64,000 nucleotides of DNA, taken from the NCBI GenBank assembly GCA_043228905.1, contig JBHGNT010000014.1, positions 9,734,001 to 9,798,000 of the forward strand, given 5' to 3'. Below, in pieces: positions 46,222 through 55,734 of this stretch. The notes beneath the pieces are model-generated. The model was not told the origin of the DNA. It saw only the letters and a program-made list of their open reading frames with translations, and ran no database searches. The position numbers and the translations under genes were made by a program. The DNA is from Azolla caroliniana (Eukaryota > Polypodiophyta). Position 1 is the first letter of the stretch. Each line of letters begins with the position of its first letter.

Positions 46222-46994
46222 TGTCGGGGTAGTTGTGCTTCGTGCGGCGAAATCGCGGGGACTAAGGTTAAGGGGAGTTGAAGGAACTTTTATTAGGCTT
46301 GCGCGCAAATGTTAGGAAGATAAAGGATATGAGGAATAATAGTTTAAAGTAATATGTGTGAGAGAGAGACTAGTATAGATAAAAGATAGAGGCAATGTAT
46401 GATTCAAGACGCAAGATAGAGACAAAGTATAATTTAAGACAAAAAAATATATGATATCAACATGATGTATATTATGAATACAAGATTTTACCAACTTTAC
46501 AATGTTTGGTAGCAAGATGAACCCTTTCTCTACCGACCCTTGATTCAAACTCTTGACTCCAACTTGGAAACATGAGCCTCTTCACCAACAAGCTAACTTG
46601 TTTATTTCTTTGATTATCTTATTTCTCTAACTTTCTCTTGATTCCCCCTTTTTTCATCCCTTAATTCCTTGCCTCTCTTTATAGGTTCTCTCATGTATAT
46701 GATGATATGGGGGTGCATGGCATGCATGTAATGCATGTGATGCATGTGATGCATGATCGCCATTTGGCGCACATGCTTTACATGTGATGCATGATAGCCA
46801 TCATGCTCATCTAAGCTCTAATGTATGAAGAAACATGTCATAAGTATGATAAAAATATAACTATAGAAAATAACTTATCCTAATGGTATATGCTTCGTCC
46901 TTAGTGTGTGAGGTTATGGGTTCAAGTCTCTCAAATGTTACTTAATACAATATTCAAGTTTATTTTTATATCGTGAAGCAAATCCTTCACGACA
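46222..46994 (-). repeat. 5' LTR of the gag-protease element
   Basis: 773 bp, the 5' LTR for the minus-strand element, adjacent to the PBS-like site and the gag start. Same antisense tRNA-like stretch as the other copy (about 46882-46941). Confidence 0.9.
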
Positions 46995-47056
46995 ACGCCT
47001 CTCGATCGAAACCTCAAACTAGATGTTGACTCCGGCACAGACGAGTGCAAGCCGAC

Positions 47057-47344
47057 TGTTGGAAGCAATGTCGTCAATGCGGAAGATCAAGAAGCACTCG
47101 ATTCCTGTTTATTCCCTGTGTATGACAGTTTCTATGTCGTTGCACAGAGAGAGAGAGAGAGAGAGAGAGGCACAAAAGAGTCTTTATTTCATAAAGAAGA
47201 ATAATACAACAACCCAACCTCACAAAGAGGTTACAAGGTCACTATATATAGTGACCGACTTAGGGCAACTACCCTTTATGCTAATTACATAAATGGCCGA
47301 AACGGGATGGTGTGAATACGTCCATTATACACATGTATTCGACA
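47057..47344 (-). repeat. 3' LTR of Copia B
   Basis: 288 bp. It contains a (GA)n run at about 47147-47168 and the 20-base TATA palindrome at 47237-47256. Confidence 0.97.
47237..47256. promoter_or_regulatory. Perfect 20-base palindrome with TATA core in the Copia B LTR
   Basis: GGTCACTATATATAGTGACC is its own reverse complement and is repeated in the other LTR at 52398-52417. It is the only TATA-like element in the LTR and probably acts as the core promoter, perhaps in both directions. Confidence 0.6.
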
Positions 47345-47537
47345 CTCCCCCGTAATGGGCGTATACATGGGTTATCTAAGATTACAGGTATAGACTTAGG
47401 TTCTCGGACATATCAGCTTTGTTCGAGTCGGCAGGGTCCGAAGGCAGAAGACCGAACTGGTCGGGTCGGAACAGTTGAAGCCGATCATTAAGGAACTGAT
47501 GTCGGTTGTCGGGAACCATCCTGCTCTGTGTCCGGCT

Positions 47538-50500
47538 CTAACCGGACTGGTTTGTCGTTACGCCCATCTGATGCCGAAGAGACCGAAAACGGTCTGCCGA
47601 AAGACACTTGGTCATTCCATCTGCGACATTGTCGGTTGTGGATATTTTCTCTAGACCGATTTTCCCTGAAATGACGCAGTCCCGAACGAAGTGATATCGA
47701 ACGTCGATATGTTTGGAGGCGTTGTGGTGAACCGGATTTTTCGACAAGGCAACAGCACCTTGACTGTCGCTATAGACAACTGGAGCTGAGTCATGGTCGA
47801 CTTGTCGAAACGTGTGCGCCAGCCGACCGAGCCACAAAGCTTCTTTTGCTGCGTCGGACGCAGCTACATATTCTGCTTCGGTCGTTGAGGTCGCTGTGCA
47901 CTCCTGAAGTTTCGACTTCCACGAGATTGCTCCATTGCCGAATTTGAAGCAGTATCCGGTTGTTGATTTCCGACTGTCTATACAGCCGGCGAAATCCGAG
48001 TCGGTGTAACCGACTACGCCTGAGGTTCGGTTCGGACCGAAAAGAATGCCGTGATCTTTTGTGCCAGCCAGATATCTGAACACATGCTTGACTGCGTTCC
48101 AATGCGATCGGCCAGGATTGTGCATAAATCTGCTAACGACTCCTACGGCATGAGAGATATCAGGCCGTGTCGCGACCATCAGGTACATAAGGGAGCCGAC
48201 TGCCGGTGCATACGGTACCGACTTCACATCTTCCCCCTCCGAACCGGATGTCGGGCAGTCTCGCTGAGAGAGCCGAAGATTCATAGGGAGCGGGGTTGAA
48301 GCAGATTTGGCTGATTGCATGTTGAAGCGTTCCAAGACACGTCCGATATAGTCGGTCTGAGACAAAAAAAGATGTCGTTTATCGCGATGCCGACTAATCT
48401 TCATGCCAAGGATGTGTCGTGCCGGACCGAGGTCCTTCATGGCAAACTTCAACCGCAGTTGCCGAACGAGATCGGCAAGTTCGCCCGCGTGGCGTCCAGA
48501 AATTAGCATGTCGTCCACGTAAATGATGAGGAAGATGGGTGATCCATCTTGAGCTGTATTGGTGAAGAGACAATGGTCCTCATCGCTTTTGGAGAAGCCG
48601 ATCGATTGGATGAAGTCGTCGAACTTCTTGTACCATTGTCGCGGTGCCTGTTTGAGGCCGTATAGACTCTTCCTGAGTCGGCAGACTAGATGTTCTTGGC
48701 CGGTCGCCACGAAGCCTTTTGGCTGCTCCATATAAATTTCCTCCTCGAGATCACCATGGAGGAAGGCTGTTTTGACATCTAGCTGAATCAGCTCCAAGTT
48801 GTCGGCTGCCACTACGCCGAGTAGGAAACGAAGGGTTGTCATTTTCACCACTGGTGAAAAGATCTCGTCGAAGTCGACGCCATATTCTTGTCGGAAGCCC
48901 TTCGCAACTAATCTGGCCTTGTACTTTGGGGTGGTCGAATCAGACGTCTCTTTTAGTCGATAAACCCACTTGCAAGGAAGAGCACGTCGGTTCCTAGGTA
49001 ATTCGACCAGATCCCAAGTCTTGTTTGCCCGGATGGAGTGCATTTCCGACTCCATCGCCAGATGCCAGGTGGCTGAATCGACAGATGTCGATGCTTCTTC
49101 GTAAGACGTCGGTTCGCCGGCGTCAGTGAAGAAAATTCCAGGAGAATACCTCTCCGGAGGTTGCGACAGTCTCTCGGATCGTCGAGGTATGATTGGACTG
49201 GTCGCATCGGGTATCGAGGTCGGATGGTCCGAAACCGAATCATTCGGCTGTGCCGAGTCAGAGTTGTCCGAGTCGGTAGTGTAAGGTTCAGCTACCCGTG
49301 GAGCTGACCGTGTGTTGAGAGCGGGGCCTTCTTGAAGGGTCGGCACATCGGAAAATGTTACCCTTCGGACTTCGATCGGTTTTTCGACTGATGGAGTCAT
49401 AGCCGACTCGTTGAACACAACGTCCGAACTTCGGACGATTTGTCTGCGTTCGGGATCCCAGAGTCGGTATCCCATTTCGTCGTCGGATCCATATCCGAGG
49501 AAAATGCATTTCCTGGACCGAGGTGCAAGTTTTCGGCGATCATCTTTCGGAATAAGGGCGTATGCCTCGCATCCGAAGATCCTCAGCTTGTCGTAATTCG
49601 GCTTACTGCCGATCCATAGTTCCTGAGGAATTTGAAGTCCTAGAGGTCTACTTGGCGACATATTGATTATGTGTACTGCCGTGAGTAGAGCCTCTGCCCA
49701 GAAGCCATCCGACAGTCCGGAGTGTTGGAGCATGGAAACTATCCGTTCTTGGATTGTCCGATTCATGCGTTCGGCAATCCCGTTTTGCTCCGGGCTGTGT
49801 GGTGCCGTAAATTCACGTCGGATGCCGCGTTGTCGGCAGAATTTGACGAATTCATCGGATTTGAACTCTCCCCCATTGTCTGTCCGAAGGCATTTCAGCT
49901 TTCGGTCGGTTTGATTTTCTACCATAGCGAGCCAATCGGTGAAGATCGAGAAGACACGATCTTTGGTGCGAATTGGATAAGCCCACACCTTTCGAGTCGA
50001 ATCGTCAATAAAACTGACGAAGTAAGAGGCACCGCCTAGAGACTGATGCGGCATTGGGCCACAGACGTCCGAATGGACTAAATCAAGAGGTCTCGTTTCT
50101 CTTGGTGCTGATGTCGGGTGTGATGCGGCTGCTTGTTTGCCATACTGGCAATGCTCGCAGAATTGATGGTCGGAGAAGGAGAGTTTGGGGATGTATCCGG
50201 CTCTAGATAGGTGCGTGATGCCGGCCTTGCTGAGGTGTCCTAATCTTCGGTGCCATAGTGAAGACACAGGAATATCCACCAAAAACAGGTTACCCTCTCT
50301 GAGCGTAACATGTAACGGATACAGGGAGTGTATCTTAGGTCCTCTAGCAAGCAGGAGGTTCCCCCTGTGGAGTGTCCACCCTCCCGAAGAAAAACCGGCA
50401 CGAATGCCGTCTTCATCTAGTTGTCCGACTGAGATCAATGGCCTTGAGAGCTCGGGTACATGTCGGACATTGTGGAGTACAAGTGTAGAGCCACCTGCAA

Positions 50501-51551
50501 GGTTGAGCTCTACTGTGCCGATTCCGATGATGTCACAGTGTTGTGAGTTGCCGACCCGAACTGAGTCGGAGTGACGGATCGTATATTGCCGAAATTGGGA
50601 CCGATGAGGAGTCACATGAAATGACGCGCCCGAATCCAAGAGCCATGTGCTCGATTCTTCAGTCGTGAGCAGAACTTCTGATCCGACTGGATTTTCGATT
50701 GATAGTATATTCGGGTCGTCCGGTAGTACATCAGCTGAGGAGCTGACGTAATTGATCTCCTCATGCCGGCCACTCTTCTTGTTGTTCTTGTTCTTGAGTG
50801 CGCGGCAGTCGGCTTTGATGTGTCCGGGTTTCTTGCAATAGTTGCAGATTCGGTTATCCCGTGACTGGCTCCGTCTTCGCTGATTGTTCGGCGGTCGTGA
50901 GGAATCTCTTCCTCGTATGTTCGATCGGTCTGTCGAACCTTGTACTACGTAAGCGTCGTCTGTTGAGTCTTTGGCGAAAGACTTTCTCCGAGCTGCTTCG
51001 GTCAGGATTGCGCTCGTGACTTCGGAGTATTTAACAGCCGTGGTTGACGCGTTGCACACGGTTGTGACGAAAGTTTCCCATGATGAGGGAAGGCTGCTCA
51101 TGAGTATCATTGCTCTGAGTTCATCCTCGATTGCCGTCCCCTGTGACGAGATTTGGGAGCTTATGCTTTCGTACTCATTGAGGTGTGCTTGAACCGAATC
51201 GGATTCTTTCATCCGCAAGTTGTAGAGGCGCCGGATCAGAAACATCTTCGTTGCGGCGACCTTCTTTTCGTAAGTGTCCGACAGTGTTTTCCACAGTTCG
51301 AATGCTGTCGTACACGATTGCACCGTAAAGTATACCGATTCCGATAGGTGCATCCGAATCGTGGCGCGGACGATTCTGTCCAGCTTCTGCCACTCCATTG
51401 GTTTGTATCCTTCTGGAGGTTCTTCATTTTCGATGGGATCGATTTGTCCCTTGACTATGAGATAGTCCTGCATTTGTTCCTTCCAGAAGTTGAAGTTCGA
51501 TCCATCGAACTTTCGTAGACTCATTTCTGACGAGCCGGATGTTGATGCCAT
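47538..51551 (-). CDS. Copia B gag-pol polyprotein (1337 aa, intact)
   Basis: One uninterrupted frame from ATG 51549-51551 (MASTSGSSEMSLRKFDGSNF). The frame opens one codon earlier without an ATG. Gag (UBN2 type) covers residues 10-210, and a zinc knuckle CNYCKKPGHIKADC lies at about 236-249. The protease starts at WLLDSGASFHVTP (about 303). The integrase zinc region is LWHRRLGHL ... CEHCQYGK (432-472), and the DDE residues sit in LVHSDVCGP, LRTDNGGEFKS and EQNGIAERMN. Reverse transcriptase covers about 825-1080 with KARLVAKGFRQEYG, VKTAFLHGDLEEEIYMEQPK and IIYVDDMLISG. RNase H (about 1180-1310) has YTDSDFAGC, TTEAEYVAA and YSDSQGAVALSKN. Every catalytic residue I can check is present. GC content is higher than in the older neighbours. 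Confidence 0.97.
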   Translation of the reverse strand: MASTSGSSEMSLRKFDGSNFNFWKEQMQDYLIVKGQIDPIENEEPPEGYKPMEWQKLDRIVRATIRMHLSESVYFTVQSCTTAFELWKTLSDTYEKKVAATKMFLIRRLYNLRMKESDSVQAHLNEYESISSQISSQGTAIEDELRAMILMSSLPSSWETFVTTVCNASTTAVKYSEVTSAILTEAARRKSFAKDSTDDAYVVQGSTDRSNIRGRDSSRPPNNQRRRSQSRDNRICNYCKKPGHIKADCRALKNKNNKKSGRHEEINYVSSSADVLPDDPNILSIENPVGSEVLLTTEESSTWLLDSGASFHVTPHRSQFRQYTIRHSDSVRVGNSQHCDIIGIGTVELNLAGGSTLVLHNVRHVPELSRPLISVGQLDEDGIRAGFSSGGWTLHRGNLLLARGPKIHSLYPLHVTLREGNLFLVDIPVSSLWHRRLGHLSKAGITHLSRAGYIPKLSFSDHQFCEHCQYGKQAAASHPTSAPRETRPLDLVHSDVCGPMPHQSLGGASYFVSFIDDSTRKVWAYPIRTKDRVFSIFTDWLAMVENQTDRKLKCLRTDNGGEFKSDEFVKFCRQRGIRREFTAPHSPEQNGIAERMNRTIQERIVSMLQHSGLSDGFWAEALLTAVHIINMSPSRPLGLQIPQELWIGSKPNYDKLRIFGCEAYALIPKDDRRKLAPRSRKCIFLGYGSDDEMGYRLWDPERRQIVRSSDVVFNESAMTPSVEKPIEVRRVTFSDVPTLQEGPALNTRSAPRVAEPYTTDSDNSDSAQPNDSVSDHPTSIPDATSPIIPRRSERLSQPPERYSPGIFFTDAGEPTSYEEASTSVDSATWHLAMESEMHSIRANKTWDLVELPRNRRALPCKWVYRLKETSDSTTPKYKARLVAKGFRQEYGVDFDEIFSPVVKMTTLRFLLGVVAADNLELIQLDVKTAFLHGDLEEEIYMEQPKGFVATGQEHLVCRLRKSLYGLKQAPRQWYKKFDDFIQSIGFSKSDEDHCLFTNTAQDGSPIFLIIYVDDMLISGRHAGELADLVRQLRLKFAMKDLGPARHILGMKISRHRDKRHLFLSQTDYIGRVLERFNMQSAKSASTPLPMNLRLSQRDCPTSGSEGEDVKSVPYAPAVGSLMYLMVATRPDISHAVGVVSRFMHNPGRSHWNAVKHVFRYLAGTKDHGILFGPNRTSGVVGYTDSDFAGCIDSRKSTTGYCFKFGNGAISWKSKLQECTATSTTEAEYVAASDAAKEALWLGRLAHTFRQVDHDSAPVVYSDSQGAVALSKNPVHHNASKHIDVRYHFVRDCVISGKIGLEKISTTDNVADGMTKCLSADRFRSLRHQMGVTTNQSG

Positions 51552-52215
51552 CAAATTCGGTTTCGGTTGACGAAGCTCGGTTCGGAGTTGACTACGAACC
51601 TTGTTGGAGTGCAGCCGGTTGGCTCACCCGATATCGTTCTAGTCGGATTTGAACCCGAGTCGGTTCGGCTTCGGAACTTGCTCGAATTGACTCCGGTAGC
51701 TTGAGGGACAGAACCGACTGGTCTTCCCGAATGTTGCCGAGTCGGAGTGAGCCCGGTTCGCTTCGGATATATGTGCCGAATACCGATTATTGAAACCGAT
51801 TATCTGGACCGATTCTGCTTCGGGTGGCTGCAGCGACGAGAGAGACAGATCCAACTGATCCTCTCGAATGTCGATCAGCCGGATGAAGCACGAATTGGGG
51901 TTGTTGTCTTGAGACCGATCTGCACCGAGTGGTTACAACGAGCGGCGTTTGATTACCTCTTCGGATGCCGTTTAACCGAATGGAGCACGATCGTGTCAAT
52001 GATGCACAAGGGGATTTCACCTCGAGCGGTTACGATCACAACGAACAGAGTACGACCTGATGGCTTACTCCAAGCAAGATGATCTAACGCAATGAGATGC
52101 AAACCTGGTTTTTCTTCTTCTTCTCTCTTCTTCGAATGACGCAGGAAACCGAATGCAGAGACGACGGCCGACAGCGGATTGAAGGACCGACTACTGTGCA
52201 GGCTCTGATACCAGA

Positions 52216-52505
52216 TGTTGGAAGCAATGTCGTCAATGCGGAAGATCAAGAAGCACTCGATTCCTGTTTATTCCCTGTGTATGACAGTTTCTATGTCGTT
52301 GCACAGAGAGAGAGAGAGAGAGAGAGAGAGGCACAAAAGAGTCTTTATTTCATAAAGAAGAATAATACAACAACCCAACCTCACAAAGAGGTTACAAGGT
52401 CACTATATATAGTGACCGACTTAGGGCAACTACCCTTTATGCTAATTACATAAATGGCCGAAACGGGATGGTGTGAATACGTCCATTATACACATGTATT
52501 CGACA
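52216..52505 (-). repeat. 5' LTR of Copia B
   Basis: 290 bp. Adjacent to the perfect PBS. Two bases longer than its partner because of the GA microsatellite. Confidence 0.97.
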
Positions 52506-53314
52506 CCGACCCAATATCGTCAACTGATCAGGAGCCTCATCTATCTCACGATCACTCGACCCAACCTTAGCTATCCAGTCGGACTCCTTAGCCAATTCAT
52601 GCAAACTCTGCGAGATATCCATTTCGATTGCGCTAAGCGAGTATTACGATACGTGAGTGGCACAATGGATTACGGTGTTCTCTATGCATTGGCCACACCA
52701 ATATGACTCGAAGGGTACACAGACGCGAACTGGGCAGGCTACAAAGCTTATCAACGATCGACCTCCGGATTTGTCTTTTGACTTGATATCTTGGAGTAGT
52801 AAGAAGCAGCCTACTATCGCACTTTCAAGTACGGAGGCCGAATACAAGGGCGCAGCCATAGCTGCATGTGAAGGCGTATGGCTCAAGAGGATTTTGAAGG
52901 ATCTGGGCGTTCCCATCAAGGATCCGACTCCCATTTACTGCGACAACATGAGCAGTATATATCTGGCTCGGAACCTGGTGTTCCATGCACACACAAAGCA
53001 TATCTAAGTGCACTATCACTTTATTCGAGAGCGTGTACAGGTCGAGGATGTCGATCTTCTACACATCAACACGAATCTTCAGACAACTGACATCTTCACC
53101 AAGGCCCTAGGAGCCGACAAGCTTCGGCAATTGATGTCAGACCTCGGATTGACAATCCCTGACTTGTAAAGCTTGAGGGGGAGTACAAGTGAGAACCGGA
53201 TACCGTCCAAACCGGGTACGAGCCAAAGCGAACACCGGAGATCGTCCAAACCGGATACCAACCGAAGCGGACATCAACCGAAAGGAACCGACCCGATTTG
53301 AGCTTGAGGGGGCG

Positions 53315-53775
53315 TGTTGAGAATCAAGCTCAACATAGTGTAACGTGTGAACCACCCTTTGAGCATCCATGAGCACTCAAAGGTCAAGAGTCATACCACT
53401 CTCTACACATTAAACTATGTGTCATAGAATCATATTCTGTGACACATAACTAATGGGTTCCACATTCCCCATGACCATAAGACTTCACATTCCTCAAGGC
53501 TCTAGTGAGAGAATGGATGTTGTCGTGAGTAAATGAAGAGAGAGGGTGACCGTATATAAAGCACCCTCCTCCTACTTCATATCAAGTCGGTTGTGACTCC
53601 TTGTAATGCTACAATTTTGTATCTATATTCTACTTGTGAAATATACACCTTCTTCTTGAGTATTTTATTTCTCTTGCTTATTTATCTTGTGCTCTCTTCT
53701 CTCCTCTATTTTTTCTCACACACAAACACACATATCTATTCCGTTGCACAAGAATCACCATCGATTCTTTGCACA
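53315..53775 (+). mobile_element. 3' LTR of Copia A
   Basis: Begins TGTTGAGAATCAAGCTCAAC directly after a TTGAGGGGGCG polypurine tract and probably ends at CTTTGCACA (53775). It contains GTATATAAAGC (53551-53561) as the likely TATA box. Its last part resembles the short LTR end before the F primer-binding site (TGCACAA followed by ATCAC), which suggests that F and A may be ends of one element. Confidence 0.65.
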
Positions 53776-53817
53776 TATCTATCAAAAATCCTCTATCAAG
53801 GTAGACATAGTTGATGG

Positions 53818-54790
53818 ATGTTTAGCCTCTCATTTTGGAGTGTTATAGAGGATGTTGAGTGTTTTGGTATATCTATTTCCATGGATTTACATGTAATGCT
53901 CCTTAAAGGGTCATCTTGTTCCTTAGTGCTAGTAAGACCTTGGATGCAAGAATTATATGTAATACAAGATTGGAGTAGGATGAACTTATCACCATCGAAG
54001 AGGTTTAACATCTTCTATGAGAAGGAAGCATCTATCGACCATGGAAATCAAGAAGAGAAAACCATAACAAGTGATGAATCTTCGTGGGATAGAGAAAAGA
54101 AATTGTTCCACATGGTGTGTAAGGATGAAGGAGAAGTCATTGAAGATGACATTATCACTTTAAAAGGAAAAAAAAAAGGTGATGATTTCAAATGAGGTCC
54201 ACGGAGAAGCGAATCTAAGGTTTATTTGTCTTCTTTCTAAGTTTCCAAAGTTAATCATAAATGACTATTCACATATAAGAGGAGAAGGTCTCAAGTACTA
54301 CATCAACTTGAAGGAAAGTGTACCAATTGCCCAAAAGCTTCAACGATTGGAGATTGTGCAAAAGGAAGACCTTATAACAAAGTTCAAAGCATTGTCTCAA
54401 GCAAGTTTCATTTATCATATGGAGGATTTGAAGTGTGTCTCACCTAGTGGTTCCAAAGAAGAATGACATTGACTTCAAACCCTTGAATGACTCAACCAAT
54501 CGGATCAACTTTCACTTCATTTTCGAGATGAGATTCTAGATGAAATAGTCGTATATACAAGACAGGGTAATGTGGAGAATGTGGTGTGCCAAGAAGGAAT
54601 TCATGTTGATGCAGCAAAGATCGAAGTAATTCAAAAGGTGATAACTCCAACAAGTCTCAAAACTTTGAAGGTATTTGTGCAAAAAGTTCGCTCGCTTGAA
54701 AGGTTTATTCATATGTTGGCATGCCTACTTCTATCAAGAACTATGTATCGCATGGCCCTATTTGTGTTTGGAGAGTTGACAAAAACATAA
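53818..54790 (+). pseudogene. Ty3/Gypsy relic L (protease end, RT fragments)
   Basis: A frame at 53818-54195 has SSCSLVLVRPWMQELYVIQD, like the (L)GRPWM segment after the protease of plant Ty3 elements. The next frame ends with ASFIYHMEDLKCVSPSGSKE, a degraded form of the GFIxPVxxSxWVSPxVxVPKKN entry to reverse transcriptase. Most of the reverse transcriptase is then missing. At 54590-54720 GIHVDAAKIEVIQKVITPTS followed by FVQKVRSLERFI corresponds to the RT-RNase H connection. All catalytic residues are gone. It is very old. Confidence 0.65.
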
Positions 54791-55734
54791 TAATTGTGGT
54801 AACCTCTTTCTTTGTATTGACAAGGAGAAAGATGGTAATGGACATTGTGAATGTGTGTTTGTGTCTAGGATTGTGAGAATTTTTTCTTATCGCTTAACGG
54901 GGTTTTTTTCTCACACAATAATTTGGTATATTTTTAGTATTTATACTCCTTTTTCTATAGCCTACCATAATGCGAAGGAGTTTTTTCATTTTCTTTTTTT
55001 TAGGCTCACCATAAATGGTTCACTCAACAAGCAAGGAGGGGGGCTAAATGTGAAGTCAATTTTTGCTCGTAAGGAAATACCATGGCAAATACATCGGATA
55101 CTAAGGTGTATAAGAATAAAGCACAATATGAAAGGTTCAAGAGTCAAAGGACGAATGAAATTGAAGGGATATGAAGTTAGAGGCGTTTTTCCAAAAGTAG
55201 AAAAAGCAGGAAAAAAAGAAAAAAAGAAAAACACATAAAAAAGGCAAAGAAAAAAGCTCATAACTTCTTCATCTCATATCCAAATTTCAAAAGAAAAGAT
55301 TTGTAAGAAAGCTGACAAAGAGAGCTTTCTTGTATGACAAATGTGGATAACAAAACAAAAATAATGATATGAAAAATGCATCACACAAACTCGAGGATAT
55401 GTAGAAAGAAAAGAAAAGAAAAAAGCAAGAATAATGCAACTAAAAACCTATAAATATGAGGGTATTCTTAGCAATTGGGAGAGACATGAGGAGGAATCAA
55501 AGATCTACAAGAATAAGTGAGGAAGAATAAGAAGATTAGAAGAATTGAGAAGACGATTAGTAGAAGAAAGAGAGAAGAAGGAAAGACTATTTTACTAATA
55601 GTATATTGAAGTAGTTATTTGGGGTTGTTACTTTTCGAGTCTAAGAGGATTGTATTCTTTTCTTAATAGTATATTGCAGTATTCTTTTCTCTTCCTCTTC
55701 TCTTCTCTATCCTTTTTCTCTCTCTCCTCATCAC
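54791..55734. other. Probable LTR or spacer of relic L
   Basis: AT-rich non-coding sequence with A-tracts and a CT-rich end (TCTCTCTCCTCATCACA, 55718-55734). It may be the 3' LTR of relic L, but no second copy is available to define it. Confidence 0.3.

Larger units (their letters stand above)
43253..46994 (-). mobile_element. Gag-protease-only LTR retrotransposon, complete, TSD ACGC
   Basis: Two 773-bp LTRs (43253-44025 and 46222-46994) bounded by TGTCGGGG and CTTCACGACA enclose 2196 bp of internal sequence. ACGC occurs on both flanks (43249-43252 and 46995-46998), and removing one copy plus the element rejoins the Copia A frame. On the minus strand a PBS-like TGGTGAACCCGACG starts four bases after the 5' LTR (complement of 46204-46217), and a purine-rich AGAGGGGCTGGG precedes the 3' LTR. 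The interior holds two uninterrupted overlapping frames, gag then protease, and nothing else. The LTRs differ at about 16 positions by eye (near 2 percent). A relative of its LTR lies at 27982-28948. Confidence 0.9.
47057..52505 (-). mobile_element. Copia element B, intact and very young, TSD CCGAC
   Basis: LTRs 47057-47344 (288 bp) and 52216-52505 (290 bp) start TGTTGGAAGCAATG and end TGTATTCGACA. They appear identical apart from one GA unit in a microsatellite. CCGAC flanks both sides (47052-47056 and 52506-52510). The PBS TGGTATCAGAGCC (complement of 52201-52213) is perfect, and a polypurine tract (ACGGGGGAG) adjoins the 3' LTR. A single long open frame fills the interior. All parts needed for transposition are visible. 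It interrupts Copia A about 60 bases downstream of the gag-protease element. Confidence 0.97.
41999..53314 (+). pseudogene. Copia element A: integrase end, RT and RNase H, interrupted twice
   Basis: Exonic pieces are about 41999-43252, 46999-47056 and 52511-53169. It resumes mid-polyprotein with DIVFDKSTS. An acidic linker follows, then a frameshift near 42420. Reverse transcriptase reads KTWDLVPHSPHKKAIGGIWI, ARLVAKGYAQTHG, IKNAFLQGELEEKVYMVQPP, and LYVDDRVIRG. The gag-protease element splits it after VAAT, and Copia B splits it again about 60 bases further on. RNase H follows at 52511: LIRSLIYLTITRPNLSY, TIALSSTEAEYKGAA and IYCDNMSSIYLARN, ending at TAA 53167-53169. Two polypurine-like TTGAGGGGG runs precede the 3' LTR. 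The 5' half is absent or represented by fragment F. Confidence 0.85.

Noticed and set aside
47538-51551. Possibility that the long frame is a domesticated host gene
   Set aside because: It lies between near-identical LTRs with PBS, polypurine tract and TSD, so it is a young transposon.
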